From: Croceibacterium sp. TMG7-5b_MA50
GTDB lineage: Bacteria > Pseudomonadota > Alphaproteobacteria > Sphingomonadales > Sphingomonadaceae
DNA: 64,000 nt
Assembly (NCBI RefSeq): GCF_039830145.1
Contig: NZ_CP156083.1
Coordinates: forward strand, 124,001 to 188,000
Reading direction: 5' to 3'
The notes beneath the pieces were generated by a model. The model made no database searches. It was not told where the DNA came from and was given only the letters and a program-made list of their open reading frames with translations. Below are positions 1 through 8,029 of this stretch, in pieces. Position 1 is the first letter of the stretch. Every line of letters begins with the position of its first letter. A program made the position numbers and the translations under genes.

Positions 1-136
1 CGGGCTGGCGTTCCGCCGGCGGCGCGCTGGCCGGGGGCTGGCCGGGCGTCGGCTGACCCGCCTGCGCCCATGCGGGTTGTCCTACCACCAGCGCGGCTAC
101 GGCCGTCGTCACGAGAAAGCTCACGGGCTTGCCCAT
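1..136 (-). CDS. Exported protein, N-terminal fragment (probably TonB-dependent receptor)
   Basis: Only the first 45 codons lie in the window and the gene runs off the left edge. The start at 136 is preferred over an ATG at 142 because AGAGGGG sits 6 nt upstream of it. The peptide shows a basic start (MGKP), a hydrophobic stretch and a PAWAQA-type signal peptidase I site, followed by a Gln/Pro-rich segment. Such a start is common in sphingomonad TonB-dependent receptors, and an outer-membrane receptor beside a GntR regulator would fit the locus, but the body of the protein is not visible. The exported nature is well supported; the receptor identity is a guess. Confidence 0.55.
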   Translation of the reverse strand, partial: MGKPVSFLVTTAVAALVVGQPAWAQAGQPTPGQPPASAPPAERQP

Positions 137-142
137 CTTCAT

Positions 143-511
143 CCCCTCTTCCCACAGACGGGCGCTCTCCACGCGCCCTTTGACCGCTGCATAAAGCTAG
201 GTTGCAAAGTTGTAAATAGGTGAGATGAAAGCAGGTGGCAGGTATTTACGGACTGATCCTAGTGCCCATCGTGTGACACCGGCGTGACGGCTTTTACAAT
301 GTAAGGCACTTGCTGTTCGCTTGGCGCCTGACGCGATTGCGGGTCTCGTGCTGGCGAATCAAAGCCGTGCTGACGAGGCCGATCAGGAGATGATGGTACC
401 GAGGCGCTGCTCAACATTAGTTGTCGTACAGGTTTGCTGCGCCTGTAGATTTGCGACACCAGCTTGTTTCACCCTCTTCAAAGGAGGGGAAAATGGCGGT
501 ATCTGGCAGTG
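143..511. promoter_or_regulatory. Intergenic region with candidate GntR operators
   Basis: This stretch separates the exported protein from the divergent GntR gene. It holds TTGCAAAGTTGTAAA at 202-216, TTTTACAATGTAAGG at 292-306 and an inverted repeat TACAGG-N9-CCTGTA at 427-447. The CCTGTA half-sites resemble those at 6815-6850, 12495-12518 and 15974-15992. I read it as a divergent, autoregulated control region. No gene is supported here, although a strong Shine-Dalgarno at 480-488 precedes an ATG at 493 in the wrong frame for the GntR protein. Confidence 0.5.
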
Positions 512-1285
512 ATGCACAGTTCCAGCGACGCTCACAGCTTTACAACCGGCGGGTTCGAGATCGATCAGCGCGCCACGCTGGCCGACAAGGTGTACGAGCA
601 GCTGTTCAGCTGGATCTCCAACGGCCAGTACGCGCGCCAGACCAAGCTGCCGAGCGAGCACGAGCTGGCCCGTTCGTTCGAGGTGTCGCGTCCGGTCATC
701 CGCGACGCGCTGAAGCGGCTGCGTGACGATGGCGTGATCTATTCGCGGCAGGGTGCGGGCAGCTTCGTCCGGGGACCTGAGGTGGTGGAGGCGACCGGCG
801 GCACCGCCGACATCGCGCCGCTGTTCACCCCCGCGCAGACCATTGCCGATATCCAGCGCTGCTTCGAATTCCGCGAGACGATCGAGGGGGAGACTGCCGC
901 CCTCGCCGCGATGCGCCGCAGCGACGCTTTGCTGGAGGAGCTGGCCGCCATCCTGCGCCGGCTGGAACATGCGACCACGGACAAGGTCCACCGCGACGAC
1001 ATCGACCTGGAATTCCACCTGACGATCGCACGTGCGGCGAACAACCAGTATTTCGTCAGCGCATTGCTGGCGCTGCGCGACCAGATCTCCGTCGGCATGA
1101 AGCTGCACGGCATGGCACTGCTGAAGCCCAGCGGCCGGCTGGAGCAGTCGACGATCGAACATGCGGAGATCCTGTCGGGCATCCGCGACCAGGACCCGCC
1201 CCGCGCGCGGGAGGCGATGCGATCGCATATCCGCCATTCGCGCGACCGCCTGTTCGGCGGCGGCCTGATCGACCTCCGCCTCTGA
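512..1285 (+). CDS. FadR-subfamily GntR transcriptional regulator
   Basis: Predicted cytoplasmic repressor of 257 residues. An N-terminal winged helix (about residues 20-90, with LPSEHELARSFEVSRPVIRDAL) is followed by an all-helical FCD ligand domain containing the metal-binding Asp and His residues typical of FadR/LldR-like proteins (FHLTIARAANN). The ATG at 512 is the first ATG in frame. A TTG at 464 and a GTG at 509 are alternatives, and none has a good ribosome binding site. It is convergent with the iron alcohol dehydrogenase gene. By position it is the natural regulator of the CCTGT-containing operators nearby and at 6.8 and 16 kb; that is inference. The effector is unknown, probably a sugar acid. 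Confidence 0.88.
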   Translation: MHSSSDAHSFTTGGFEIDQRATLADKVYEQLFSWISNGQYARQTKLPSEHELARSFEVSRPVIRDALKRLRDDGVIYSRQGAGSFVRGPEVVEATGGTADIAPLFTPAQTIADIQRCFEFRETIEGETAALAAMRRSDALLEELAAILRRLEHATTDKVHRDDIDLEFHLTIARAANNQYFVSALLALRDQISVGMKLHGMALLKPSGRLEQSTIEHAEILSGIRDQDPPRAREAMRSHIRHSRDRLFGGGLIDLRL

Positions 1286-1303
1286 CCGGCGGCAACCGCG
1301 CGG

Positions 1304-2431
1304 CTACAGCGCGGCGGTGTAGATGCCGGCGATGTCCGCGCCGGTGATCGGACGCGGATTGTTGTCCAGCAGCCGGCGGATGCCCGCCGCCTCCGCCGCC
1401 ATGGCGGCGACGTGTTCCGGCCCGATACCATGCGCGGTGAGGCGCATCGGGATGCCGAGGCGCGCGCAGAAGCCCCTCGCCGCCGGGCCGATCGCCTGCT
1501 CCGCCGCCGGCTGTGCCAGGCCCAGGAGGCGGGCGATCTCCGCCGTGCGGTCACCGGCGGCGGGCGCGTTGAAGGCCAGCATGTGCGGGAAGATGATGGC
1601 ATTGGCCCGCCCATGGCCGATCCCGTGCTGGGTGCTGAGCGGGTAGGCGACCGCATGCCCGCCGGCGGTGTTGACCGGCCCCAGGCAGAACCCGCCATAC
1701 AGCGCCGCCAGCGCCATGCCGGCGCGCGCCTCCAGATCGTCGCCCTGCTCCACCGCGCGCGGCAGGTATCGTCCGACCAGCCGGATGCCTTCGCGGGCAT
1801 ACAGGTCGATCACCGGATGGGCGCGGACATTGGTGAACGCCTCCACGCAATGGGCCAGCGCGTCGATACCCGTCTCCGCGGTGATCGCCGCCGGTACCGT
1901 CACGGCCAGCGCCGGGTCGATCACGGCGGCATCGGCGATCATGTGCGGGCTTTCGACGGCCAGCTTGGCGCCGTTCGCCTCGTCCGTGACCAGCGCGCGC
2001 GATCCCGCCTCGCTACCGGTGCCGGCGGTGGTGGGCACCTGCACCAGCATGGCCCGGCGGCGCGGCGCCTTCCCCGCGCCCACGATGGCCTGCACCGGGA
2101 TGGCATGCCCGGCCAGCACCGCGACAAGCTTCGCCAGGTCCATCGCGCTGCCCCCGCCGAAGCCGATAACCAGCTGCGGATCGAACGCGGCGGCCAGCGC
2201 CCGCGCGGCGGCCAGCATCGCCAGGTCCGGTTCGCGGTCCACCCGGTCGAAGATCGCGACCTCTCCCGGCAGGTCCAGCGCGTCCACCCGGCCGCGATTG
2301 GCGGCCGACGCGATCACCAGCGTGCGGCGGATCGCATGGGCGGCGGCGATGCGGCCGACTTCCGGCAGGATATGCGCGCCGAAATGGATGGTACGCGGCT
2401 GTTCGAGCACGATCCCGCGATCGAGCAGCAT
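1304..2431 (-). CDS. Iron-containing alcohol dehydrogenase (maleylacetate reductase-like)
   Basis: NAD(P)H-dependent group III alcohol dehydrogenase of 375 residues. It has the nucleotide-binding GGGSAMD near residue 93, and the metal-binding region GIDALAHCVEAF near 194 with HGIGHG near 264 supplies His ligands. It is the last gene of a four-gene minus-strand operon, and its ATG overlaps the TGA of the preceding gene (TGATG). The family reduces or oxidises small aldehydes, ketones and maleylacetate. Next to a DapA-type lyase, PdxA2 and a DUF1537 kinase it would suit reduction of a four-carbon aldehyde acid to threonate or erythronate. The family is clear; the substrate is inferred. Confidence 0.87.
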   Translation of the reverse strand: MLLDRGIVLEQPRTIHFGAHILPEVGRIAAAHAIRRTLVIASAANRGRVDALDLPGEVAIFDRVDREPDLAMLAAARALAAAFDPQLVIGFGGGSAMDLAKLVAVLAGHAIPVQAIVGAGKAPRRRAMLVQVPTTAGTGSEAGSRALVTDEANGAKLAVESPHMIADAAVIDPALAVTVPAAITAETGIDALAHCVEAFTNVRAHPVIDLYAREGIRLVGRYLPRAVEQGDDLEARAGMALAALYGGFCLGPVNTAGGHAVAYPLSTQHGIGHGRANAIIFPHMLAFNAPAAGDRTAEIARLLGLAQPAAEQAIGPAARGFCARLGIPMRLTAHGIGPEHVAAMAAEAAGIRRLLDNNPRPITGADIAGIYTAAL

Positions 2432-4824
2432 CACTGCACGTTTTCCAACGGGACATGGCCCTGCTTGAACTCGTGCCCGGGCAGGAAGCCGTTCACGAAT
2501 TCCACATCGTTCAGCAGCGTGCCGTCCGCCGCCCAGGTGCGCGCTCGGCCATGCGCGCGCGTGTCCTGCCAGGCGGAGATGCTGCGCACCTGCCCGTTGG
2601 GCCACCAGCGCGTCCAGACATTGCTGCCGTCGCCCTGATGCTCCCGTTGCCAGGCAACCCGGCCATCAATGTCGTAGAACTTCTCCGTTCCGACCTTGCG
2701 CCCCAGCCGGTAGGTGACGTCCCATTGCGGGCGCCCGTCGGGGTAAAGCCAGCTTTGCGGACCGTCGAACACCAGCGCGCCGGTATTCGCCCGCCCGCCG
2801 GACCACCTGCCGCGCAACGCGCCGTCAGGATAGCGCTCCTCGTGCACCGTGACGCCGGTGACGGCGGTGACATCGTTCGCCTCCAGCGCGGCATTGTCGG
2901 GCAGCGGGGCATCGTCGGGCGCGTCGATCCACGCCTCGTTGAAGGCGAGCGCGACGGACGGGTTGGTGACGGAGGTGACGACGTGGATCACCCCGTCCGG
3001 TCCCTGCGCCGCGGCGGAATAGCCCAGCGTGCCGCCTTCCATGTCGTCCGCCCGGCCCGGCTTCGCCGAACGGCCGGTGCCGGGGATCGCCTTGAACCGC
3101 CAGGTCGCGCCCTCGTCTTCGGAGATGGCGATGTACGACCCGCGCTCCTCCACCGGGCGGTTGATCGGCTTCGTCGTGACATAGTCGCCGATCAGCATCA
3201 GCCGCCCGCTCTGCAGGCGCAGCACGCTGGGCCGCTGGCCGGAACTCAGCGCCACGAAGGGCAGCTTCGACCTGGTGTAGCTCGCGCCCCCGTCGGTGGA
3301 GGTCGACAGCGGCATGAAGCCGTCGATATTGGTGTTCTTGCCGCCAAAGCCCAGGATGCGGCCGTCGGTCGTTTCCACGAAGGTGGTGTGCCGGCCGAAG
3401 GTGCGCCCGCCGGTATCGGTCCAGGTCTCGCCATCGTCGGTGCTGGCCCACAGCAGCGACGTGTTGTCGGTCCGCTCAGCCTCGTACAGCTCGCTGGCGC
3501 CGTCGCTGGCGATCAGCAGGCGGCCCTGGCTGTCGCGGAAGGCGGTGTTGATCGGCTGCCGGTTGTGCGCCCCGACCGGGCCGGTGACGTGGGCGTAGCG
3601 GATCGGCGACCAGGTCCCGCCATTGTCGTCCGTGGTCATGGACTGGAACGGCAGCCCGCCCCGCCCCCACTCGGCGCCGCCGGAATAGGGATTGCCCCAG
3701 AACAGCCGCACCGTGCCGCCATCGCGCATCAGCAGCGGCGCGTGATCGTTGACGCCGACGATGTCGATCAGCGGCGCGGGCGCGTCCCACTGGTCCGCCC
3801 CGTGGCGCAGGCGGGTGCCGATCAACTGGGTGCCCGCCTCGTATTCGCGGTAGCTGGTGTAGATGCCGATCAGCACGTCGCCATTGGGCAGCACGCTGAT
3901 CGACGGGCTGTGATGGTGATTGCGCAGCCAGGCATCCCACCCGCTCTTGTCGATCGTCGCGCCGCCGGTGTGATCGGGCGGGGATGGCAGATAGGGGCGG
4001 CGGCGGAAATAGGGGACGCTGGGGTCCGGCCCCTGCGCTGCGGTGGCGAGGTCCTGCCGCACGCCCGCCGCATGCATCGGCGGCGTGACCGGCGCGGGCG
4101 CGGTGGCGGGGGCCGGTCCTTCGACCAGGCGCAGGCCGATGGCGTGGAACCCGCCCGCTTCCTCGGCGCCCTTGGCGGGCGCGAAGCCGGGCGGGAAGGC
4201 AAGCCGCGCCTCCGGCCGGCTGTAGTCGATCTCCACGTCGGGGTCGTGCGTCGCGCGGGTCGGGTTCAACGCCATGCGCCCGCCGCGCACCACGCGTAAG
4301 GGGCCGGATGCCGCGCCCGTCGGGTCGATCTGGGCGACCATGGAATAGGGGCCGAAGATGTCGGCGGTCCATTCGGTCGGCCCGCTCTTCAATCCTTCCA
4401 GCGCGGCATAGCGGGCGGGGTCCGCCGCCGCCAGCCGGGCGACATGCTCCCACTCCGCTTCGGTCGGCAGGCGGTACTGGCGGCCGGTCTTCTCCGACAG
4501 CCAGGCGGCGTAGGCGACCGCGTCGTCCCAGCTGATCCCGGCGGCATAGGGCATGTGGTCGGTGGTCAGCGGCGTGTCGCCGTTGAACCGCCGCCATTCG
4601 CCGACTGTCACCTCGTGCAGGGCGATGCGGAAGGGCCGCGTGATGGTCACCTCGTGCGCGGGCCGCTCATTGAACCAGTCGCGGCCCAGATCGTCGGCCG
4701 CGCCCATCGTGAAGGTGCCCGCGGGTATCTCCATCATCTCCGGGTTCATCGCCGGCTCGGCCACGGCTGCGAAGGGCACGGCGAGCGCGCAGCCGGCCAC
4801 GCCGGCGAGAAGGAGACGGATCAT
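2431..4824 (-). CDS. Exported FGE-like / sialidase propeller / MORN-like fusion protein
   Basis: A 797-residue exported protein with a cleavable signal peptide ([11 protein letters not shown]...AAVA). Three parts are visible. Residues about 27-230 form a formylglycine-generating-enzyme-like domain (PAGTFTMG, LHEVTVGEW, RLPTEAEWE, VRGG). Residues about 270-640 form a sialidase-type beta-propeller with four Asp boxes (DDNGGTW, DDGETW, TDGGASY, EDEGATW). Residues about 660-790 hold YPDG/WPNG repeats of the MORN or toxin-immunity type. The start overlaps the stop of the DapA gene (ATGA). In pectin degraders GH33-type propellers release DHA from rhamnogalacturonan II, so a keto-deoxy sugar acid hydrolase is plausible. 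The FGE part may be a lectin-like or structural module rather than a sulfatase activator. Confidence 0.82.
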   Translation of the reverse strand: MIRLLLAGVAGCALAVPFAAVAEPAMNPEMMEIPAGTFTMGAADDLGRDWFNERPAHEVTITRPFRIALHEVTVGEWRRFNGDTPLTTDHMPYAAGISWDDAVAYAAWLSEKTGRQYRLPTEAEWEHVARLAAADPARYAALEGLKSGPTEWTADIFGPYSMVAQIDPTGAASGPLRVVRGGRMALNPTRATHDPDVEIDYSRPEARLAFPPGFAPAKGAEEAGGFHAIGLRLVEGPAPATAPAPVTPPMHAAGVRQDLATAAQGPDPSVPYFRRRPYLPSPPDHTGGATIDKSGWDAWLRNHHHSPSISVLPNGDVLIGIYTSYREYEAGTQLIGTRLRHGADQWDAPAPLIDIVGVNDHAPLLMRDGGTVRLFWGNPYSGGAEWGRGGLPFQSMTTDDNGGTWSPIRYAHVTGPVGAHNRQPINTAFRDSQGRLLIASDGASELYEAERTDNTSLLWASTDDGETWTDTGGRTFGRHTTFVETTDGRILGFGGKNTNIDGFMPLSTSTDGGASYTRSKLPFVALSSGQRPSVLRLQSGRLMLIGDYVTTKPINRPVEERGSYIAISEDEGATWRFKAIPGTGRSAKPGRADDMEGGTLGYSAAAQGPDGVIHVVTSVTNPSVALAFNEAWIDAPDDAPLPDNAALEANDVTAVTGVTVHEERYPDGALRGRWSGGRANTGALVFDGPQSWLYPDGRPQWDVTYRLGRKVGTEKFYDIDGRVAWQREHQGDGSNVWTRWWPNGQVRSISAWQDTRAHGRARTWAADGTLLNDVEFVNGFLPGHEFKQGHVPLENVQ

Positions 4825-5753
4825 GCGGAAAGCTCCGGCAGGGATGGTTCGGTCAGGTCGGCGAGCGCGCGGGACAGCTCCGCCTGTTCGGCGTTCGTCA
4901 GCGGCAGCCATGGCGGGCGCAGCGCTGCCCAGCCGGCATGGCCGGTGCGGATGGCGTGCGCGGCCTTCAGCGCCGGGATCTGCGGCCAGCGCTGGAACAG
5001 CGCGCGGGTCGCCCCGATCCGCTGCTCCGCCACACGGGTCCGCTCCTCCCCGGCGCCAGCCGCGATATCGGCGGCCAGCGCGGCAAGCTCCGGCGCGATC
5101 AGGTTGGACGTGGCGGTGATGCATCCCGCCCCGCCGGCGCGCAGCAGCGGGCCCAGCAAGTGATCGGCGCCCGCGAACACGGCAAGGTCCGGGAAGGCCG
5201 CTATCAGGCCGCGCATATGGTCCAGGTCGCCGCTGGAATCCTTCACGCCCGTCACGGTACCGGGGTGGCTGGCGGCCAGCCCCGCGATCAGCCCGTGGGT
5301 GATCGGCACCCCGCTCATCTGCGGGATGTGGTACAGCCAGACGGTGAGGCCGGGCAGCGCGCAGCCATCCAGCACGCGGGAATAATGCGCAAACAGCCCG
5401 TCCTCGCTGGGATCGGGGTAGTAGAACGGCGGCAGCAGCAGCACGGTCCGGACCCCGCAATCGTAGGCGTGGCGGGTCAGCTCGATCGTCTCGGGCAACG
5501 AACAGACGCCGGTGCCGGGCACCATGCGCAGCGGATCGGCGCCGCCGGCGACCAGCGCCTCCAGCACGCGCCTGCGCTCCGTGCCCGAAAGGCTGTTCGC
5601 CTCCCCCGTGGTGCCGAGCGGGGCGATCGCGTCGCAGCCATGGGTCAGCAGGTGCGCGGCATGGGCGGCGGTGCGCGGCAGGTCCAGCGCGCCATCGGAG
5701 TCGAAGGCGGTGAAGCTGGCGCTCAGCACGCCCCTGATGCCGGCGGCGCTCAC
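4821..5753 (-). CDS. DapA-family (class I) aldolase/lyase
   Basis: A 310-residue TIM-barrel enzyme of the dihydrodipicolinate synthase/N-acetylneuraminate lyase family. It shows the carboxylate-binding GTTGEANS (about residue 47), the catalytic-Tyr strand YHIP (about 144) and the Schiff-base Lys in GVKDSSGD (about 170). The start is GTG, overlapping the PdxA stop (GTGA). Members cleave or form bonds to pyruvate in 2-keto-3-deoxy acids. Sitting between PdxA2 and a secreted sialidase-like protein, it is a good candidate aldolase for a keto-deoxy acid released from pectin, such as DHA. Other options are a ketodeoxygluconate-type aldolase or a dehydratase of the same fold. Confidence 0.87.
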   Translation of the reverse strand: MSAAGIRGVLSASFTAFDSDGALDLPRTAAHAAHLLTHGCDAIAPLGTTGEANSLSGTERRRVLEALVAGGADPLRMVPGTGVCSLPETIELTRHAYDCGVRTVLLLPPFYYPDPSEDGLFAHYSRVLDGCALPGLTVWLYHIPQMSGVPITHGLIAGLAASHPGTVTGVKDSSGDLDHMRGLIAAFPDLAVFAGADHLLGPLLRAGGAGCITATSNLIAPELAALAADIAAGAGEERTRVAEQRIGATRALFQRWPQIPALKAAHAIRTGHAGWAALRPPWLPLTNAEQAELSRALADLTEPSLPELSA

Positions 5754-6754
5754 GCCGCCAGCTCCGCCGGGGCGCGGCGCGGCGCTGCGGCCAGGCGGCG
5801 GGCGTAATCGAGCGCGGCCATCATGTTGACGTGCGAGGCGCGGCCGGTGCCGGCGATATCGAACGCGGTGCCATGGTCGACGGAGCAGCGGTCGATCGGC
5901 AGGCCGAGCGAGACGTTTACCGTCGTGTCGAAGGCGATCAGCTTGGTCGGGATGTGCCCCTGGTCGTGATATTGCGCGACCACCAGGTCGAACTCGCCCT
6001 GGGCAGCGCGGTAGAACACGGTGTCGGGGCTGATCGGGCCGGTCGCGTCGATACCTTGCCCCCGCGCCTCCGCCACGGCGGGGGCGATGCAACGCTCGTC
6101 CTCGTCCCCGAACAGCCCGTGTTCCCCGCAATGGGGGTTCAGCCCGGCGACCGCGATGCGGGGGCTGGCGATGCCGATCCGGCGAAGGTGCGCCGCGCCC
6201 GCCTGGATGGTCGCCAGCACGCGGGCCGGCTGCACCCGCCCGATCGCGCCTGACAGGGAGATGTGGGTGGAGACGTGGATGGTGGACAGCCGTTCGGACG
6301 CCAGCAGCATGAAGGATGCGGGTGCGCCGGTCAGGTGCGCCAGCAGCCCGGTATGCCCGTCGAAGGCGTGGCCAGCGGCGTTCATCGCCTCCTTGTTGAT
6401 GGGCGCGGTGCAGATGCAGCCGCCATCGCGCGTCACGATCTCCACCGCCCGCACGATCGCGCGATAGGCGGCATCGCCCGCGACCGGGTCGATCCGGCCG
6501 GGCGTGATCGGCGCAGGCAGCGCGATGTCGTCCAGCCGGACGATGGTGCCCCGGCTCTCCTCGCCGAAGGACAGGTCAGCGCCGACCAGCGCCGCGGCGC
6601 GTTCCATGCTGTCGCGCGGACCCACCACGCGGACGGAGTGGCGCCCCGGTTCCCCCAGCGCCAGCAGCGCGCGGCAGGTGATCTCCGGCCCGACGCCGGC
6701 CGGGTCGCCGACGGTGATGACGATCCCGCCCGCCTCAGCTTCCATCTCGCCCAT
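5750..6754 (-). CDS. pdxA2: PdxA2-like 4-phospho-threonate/erythronate dehydrogenase
   Basis: A 334-residue NAD-dependent oxidative decarboxylase of the PdxA family. Metal-binding His residues occur in [11 protein letters not shown] (about 134), YHDQGH (about 261) and [12 protein letters not shown] (about 296). The start at 6754 is preceded by GGGAGGG at good spacing; an upstream start at 6778 is less likely. It is the first gene of the minus operon and faces a DUF1537 kinase gene across a shared promoter region. PdxA2 enzymes paired with DUF1537 kinases oxidise 4-phospho-D-threonate or -erythronate to DHAP and CO2. True PdxA of vitamin B6 synthesis is the alternative, but this neighbourhood argues for the catabolic form. 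Confidence 0.87.
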   Translation of the reverse strand: MGEMEAEAGGIVITVGDPAGVGPEITCRALLALGEPGRHSVRVVGPRDSMERAAALVGADLSFGEESRGTIVRLDDIALPAPITPGRIDPVAGDAAYRAIVRAVEIVTRDGGCICTAPINKEAMNAAGHAFDGHTGLLAHLTGAPASFMLLASERLSTIHVSTHISLSGAIGRVQPARVLATIQAGAAHLRRIGIASPRIAVAGLNPHCGEHGLFGDEDERCIAPAVAEARGQGIDATGPISPDTVFYRAAQGEFDLVVAQYHDQGHIPTKLIAFDTTVNVSLGLPIDRCSVDHGTAFDIAGTGRASHVNMMAALDYARRLAAAPRRAPAELAA

Positions 6755-7000
6755 CGATCCCTCCCGATTCCGGACCATCCGTGTGGCCTGATCCCGTGCT
6801 TACCGCGTGATCCACAACCTGTCATCCTGTATATCGACCTGTAATGGCTTTGTGCTTCCTTGTAAATTCAGAGTACGGCTCTATGCTGCCCGGATTGGCG
6901 ATGATCCCGCAGCTTGCAGCCGGTTTTCCGGGTGATGCTACGGCTTTACAAATCGCCGGATCGCGGTGTGGATCGCGGCGGAGAGAGGAAGGGAGGGAGC
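6755..7000. promoter_or_regulatory. Divergent promoter region with CAACCTGTCA operator
   Basis: This 246-bp region separates the pdxA2 operon (minus) from the DUF1537 operon (plus). It contains the exact decamer CAACCTGTCA at 6815-6824, followed by two more CCTGTA half-sites (6826 and 6838) and TTGTAAA at 6860. TTTACAAA lies at 6946-6953. The decamer recurs exactly at 12498 and 15974. I interpret these as operator sites of a GntR-type regulator, probably the one at 512-1285. No gene is seen within. Confidence 0.6.
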
Positions 7001-8029
7001 GTGAACCCCATCGTGATCGTCGCCGACGATCTGACCGGCGCGAGTGACAGCGCGGCGCCCTTCGCCATGCGCGGCGCCTCCGTCCGCATCGCGCTGCATG
7101 TCGATGCCATTGCGGAGGCCGCGGCCGGCGATCCCGCCGTGCTGGCCGTCGACACGCGCAGCCGCCACCTGCCACCCGCCGCAGCGGCGGAGCGGGCCGC
7201 GACGGCATGGCGCGCCCTTGCACCGCTTGCCCCCCGGCTGGTGTTCAAGAAAGTCGACAGCCGGCTGCAGGGCCCCTGCGCGGCGGAGGTGGATAGCCTG
7301 CTCGCACAATCCGGCCGCGATCTGGCCGCGATCTGCCCCGCCGTGCCCGCGCAGCAGCGTATCGTCGCCGGCGGGCTGCTGGCAGGGCGCGGGCTGGATC
7401 GGCCGATCGGGGTCGCGGACCACTTCGCCGCCACAGCCTGCCTGTGCCACGACGCAGGCGACATGGCGGATCTCGACGCCATTGCCGCCGGTGTATTGGC
7501 CGATCCGGAATGCATCCTGGCGGTGGGCGCAAGCGGGCTTGCCACCGCACTGGCGCAGCGGCTGTTCGGCCCCGCCGCGACCGCCGCGACGCCGCAACCG
7601 GAATTGCCGCTGCTGATCGCCATCGGATCGCGCGATGCGATCACCGATGCGCAGGTGCAAAGGTTGCGTCACGAATACCCCGATCCCAAGGACACGGCGG
7701 TGCACCTGCACCGCATGCCCGCCGACCCTCAGCCCGATCCCGCACCCGCGCTGGCCCGCTTTGCCGGGAAGGTGGCGGACCTGGTTCGCGCCGATGGCGT
7801 GCGCACGCTGCTGTGTTCCGGCGGCGACACCGCCGCCGCCGTGCTGGACGCGCTGGCCGTGCGCCAGCTTGTACCGGAAGGTGAGTGGTGCGCGGGCATC
7901 CCCTCCGCCCGCGTGGTCGGGCGGCCCGATCTGCGCCTTGTCACCAAATCGGGCGGCTTCGGCGATCCCGGCGTGCTCGCCCGCTTCGTCCGCCATGCCC
8001 GCACCGGCCAGCGGCAGGACGCGGCATGA
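7001..8029 (+). CDS. DUF1537 four-carbon acid sugar kinase
   Basis: A 342-residue ATP-dependent kinase of the DUF1537 (DtnK/DenK/OtnK) family, shorter than the typical 400-430. The N-terminal substrate domain starts with VADDLTGASD, and a C-terminal nucleotide domain carries CSGGDTAAAV (about 272) and KSGGFG. The start is GTG at 7001 behind GGAAGGGAGG. It faces a pdxA2-like gene, the pairing used in D-threonate and D-erythronate catabolism, where the kinase makes the 4-phosphate. It overlaps the next gene by ATGA. A second, only distantly similar DUF1537 gene lies at 52256. The exact acid is inferred; D-threonate is favoured by the DHA hypothesis. Confidence 0.88.
   Translation: MNPIVIVADDLTGASDSAAPFAMRGASVRIALHVDAIAEAAAGDPAVLAVDTRSRHLPPAAAAERAATAWRALAPLAPRLVFKKVDSRLQGPCAAEVDSLLAQSGRDLAAICPAVPAQQRIVAGGLLAGRGLDRPIGVADHFAATACLCHDAGDMADLDAIAAGVLADPECILAVGASGLATALAQRLFGPAATAATPQPELPLLIAIGSRDAITDAQVQRLRHEYPDPKDTAVHLHRMPADPQPDPAPALARFAGKVADLVRADGVRTLLCSGGDTAAAVLDALAVRQLVPEGEWCAGIPSARVVGRPDLRLVTKSGGFGDPGVLARFVRHARTGQRQDAA

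Noticed and set aside
2431-5460. Extension of the FGE/sialidase fusion to a start at 5460
   Set aside because: The extra part overlaps the DapA gene in another frame and is low-complexity; the signal peptide at 4824 marks the true start.
5750-6754. PdxA of vitamin B6 biosynthesis
   Set aside because: The neighbours are catabolic and a DUF1537 kinase faces it, which is the PdxA2 context.
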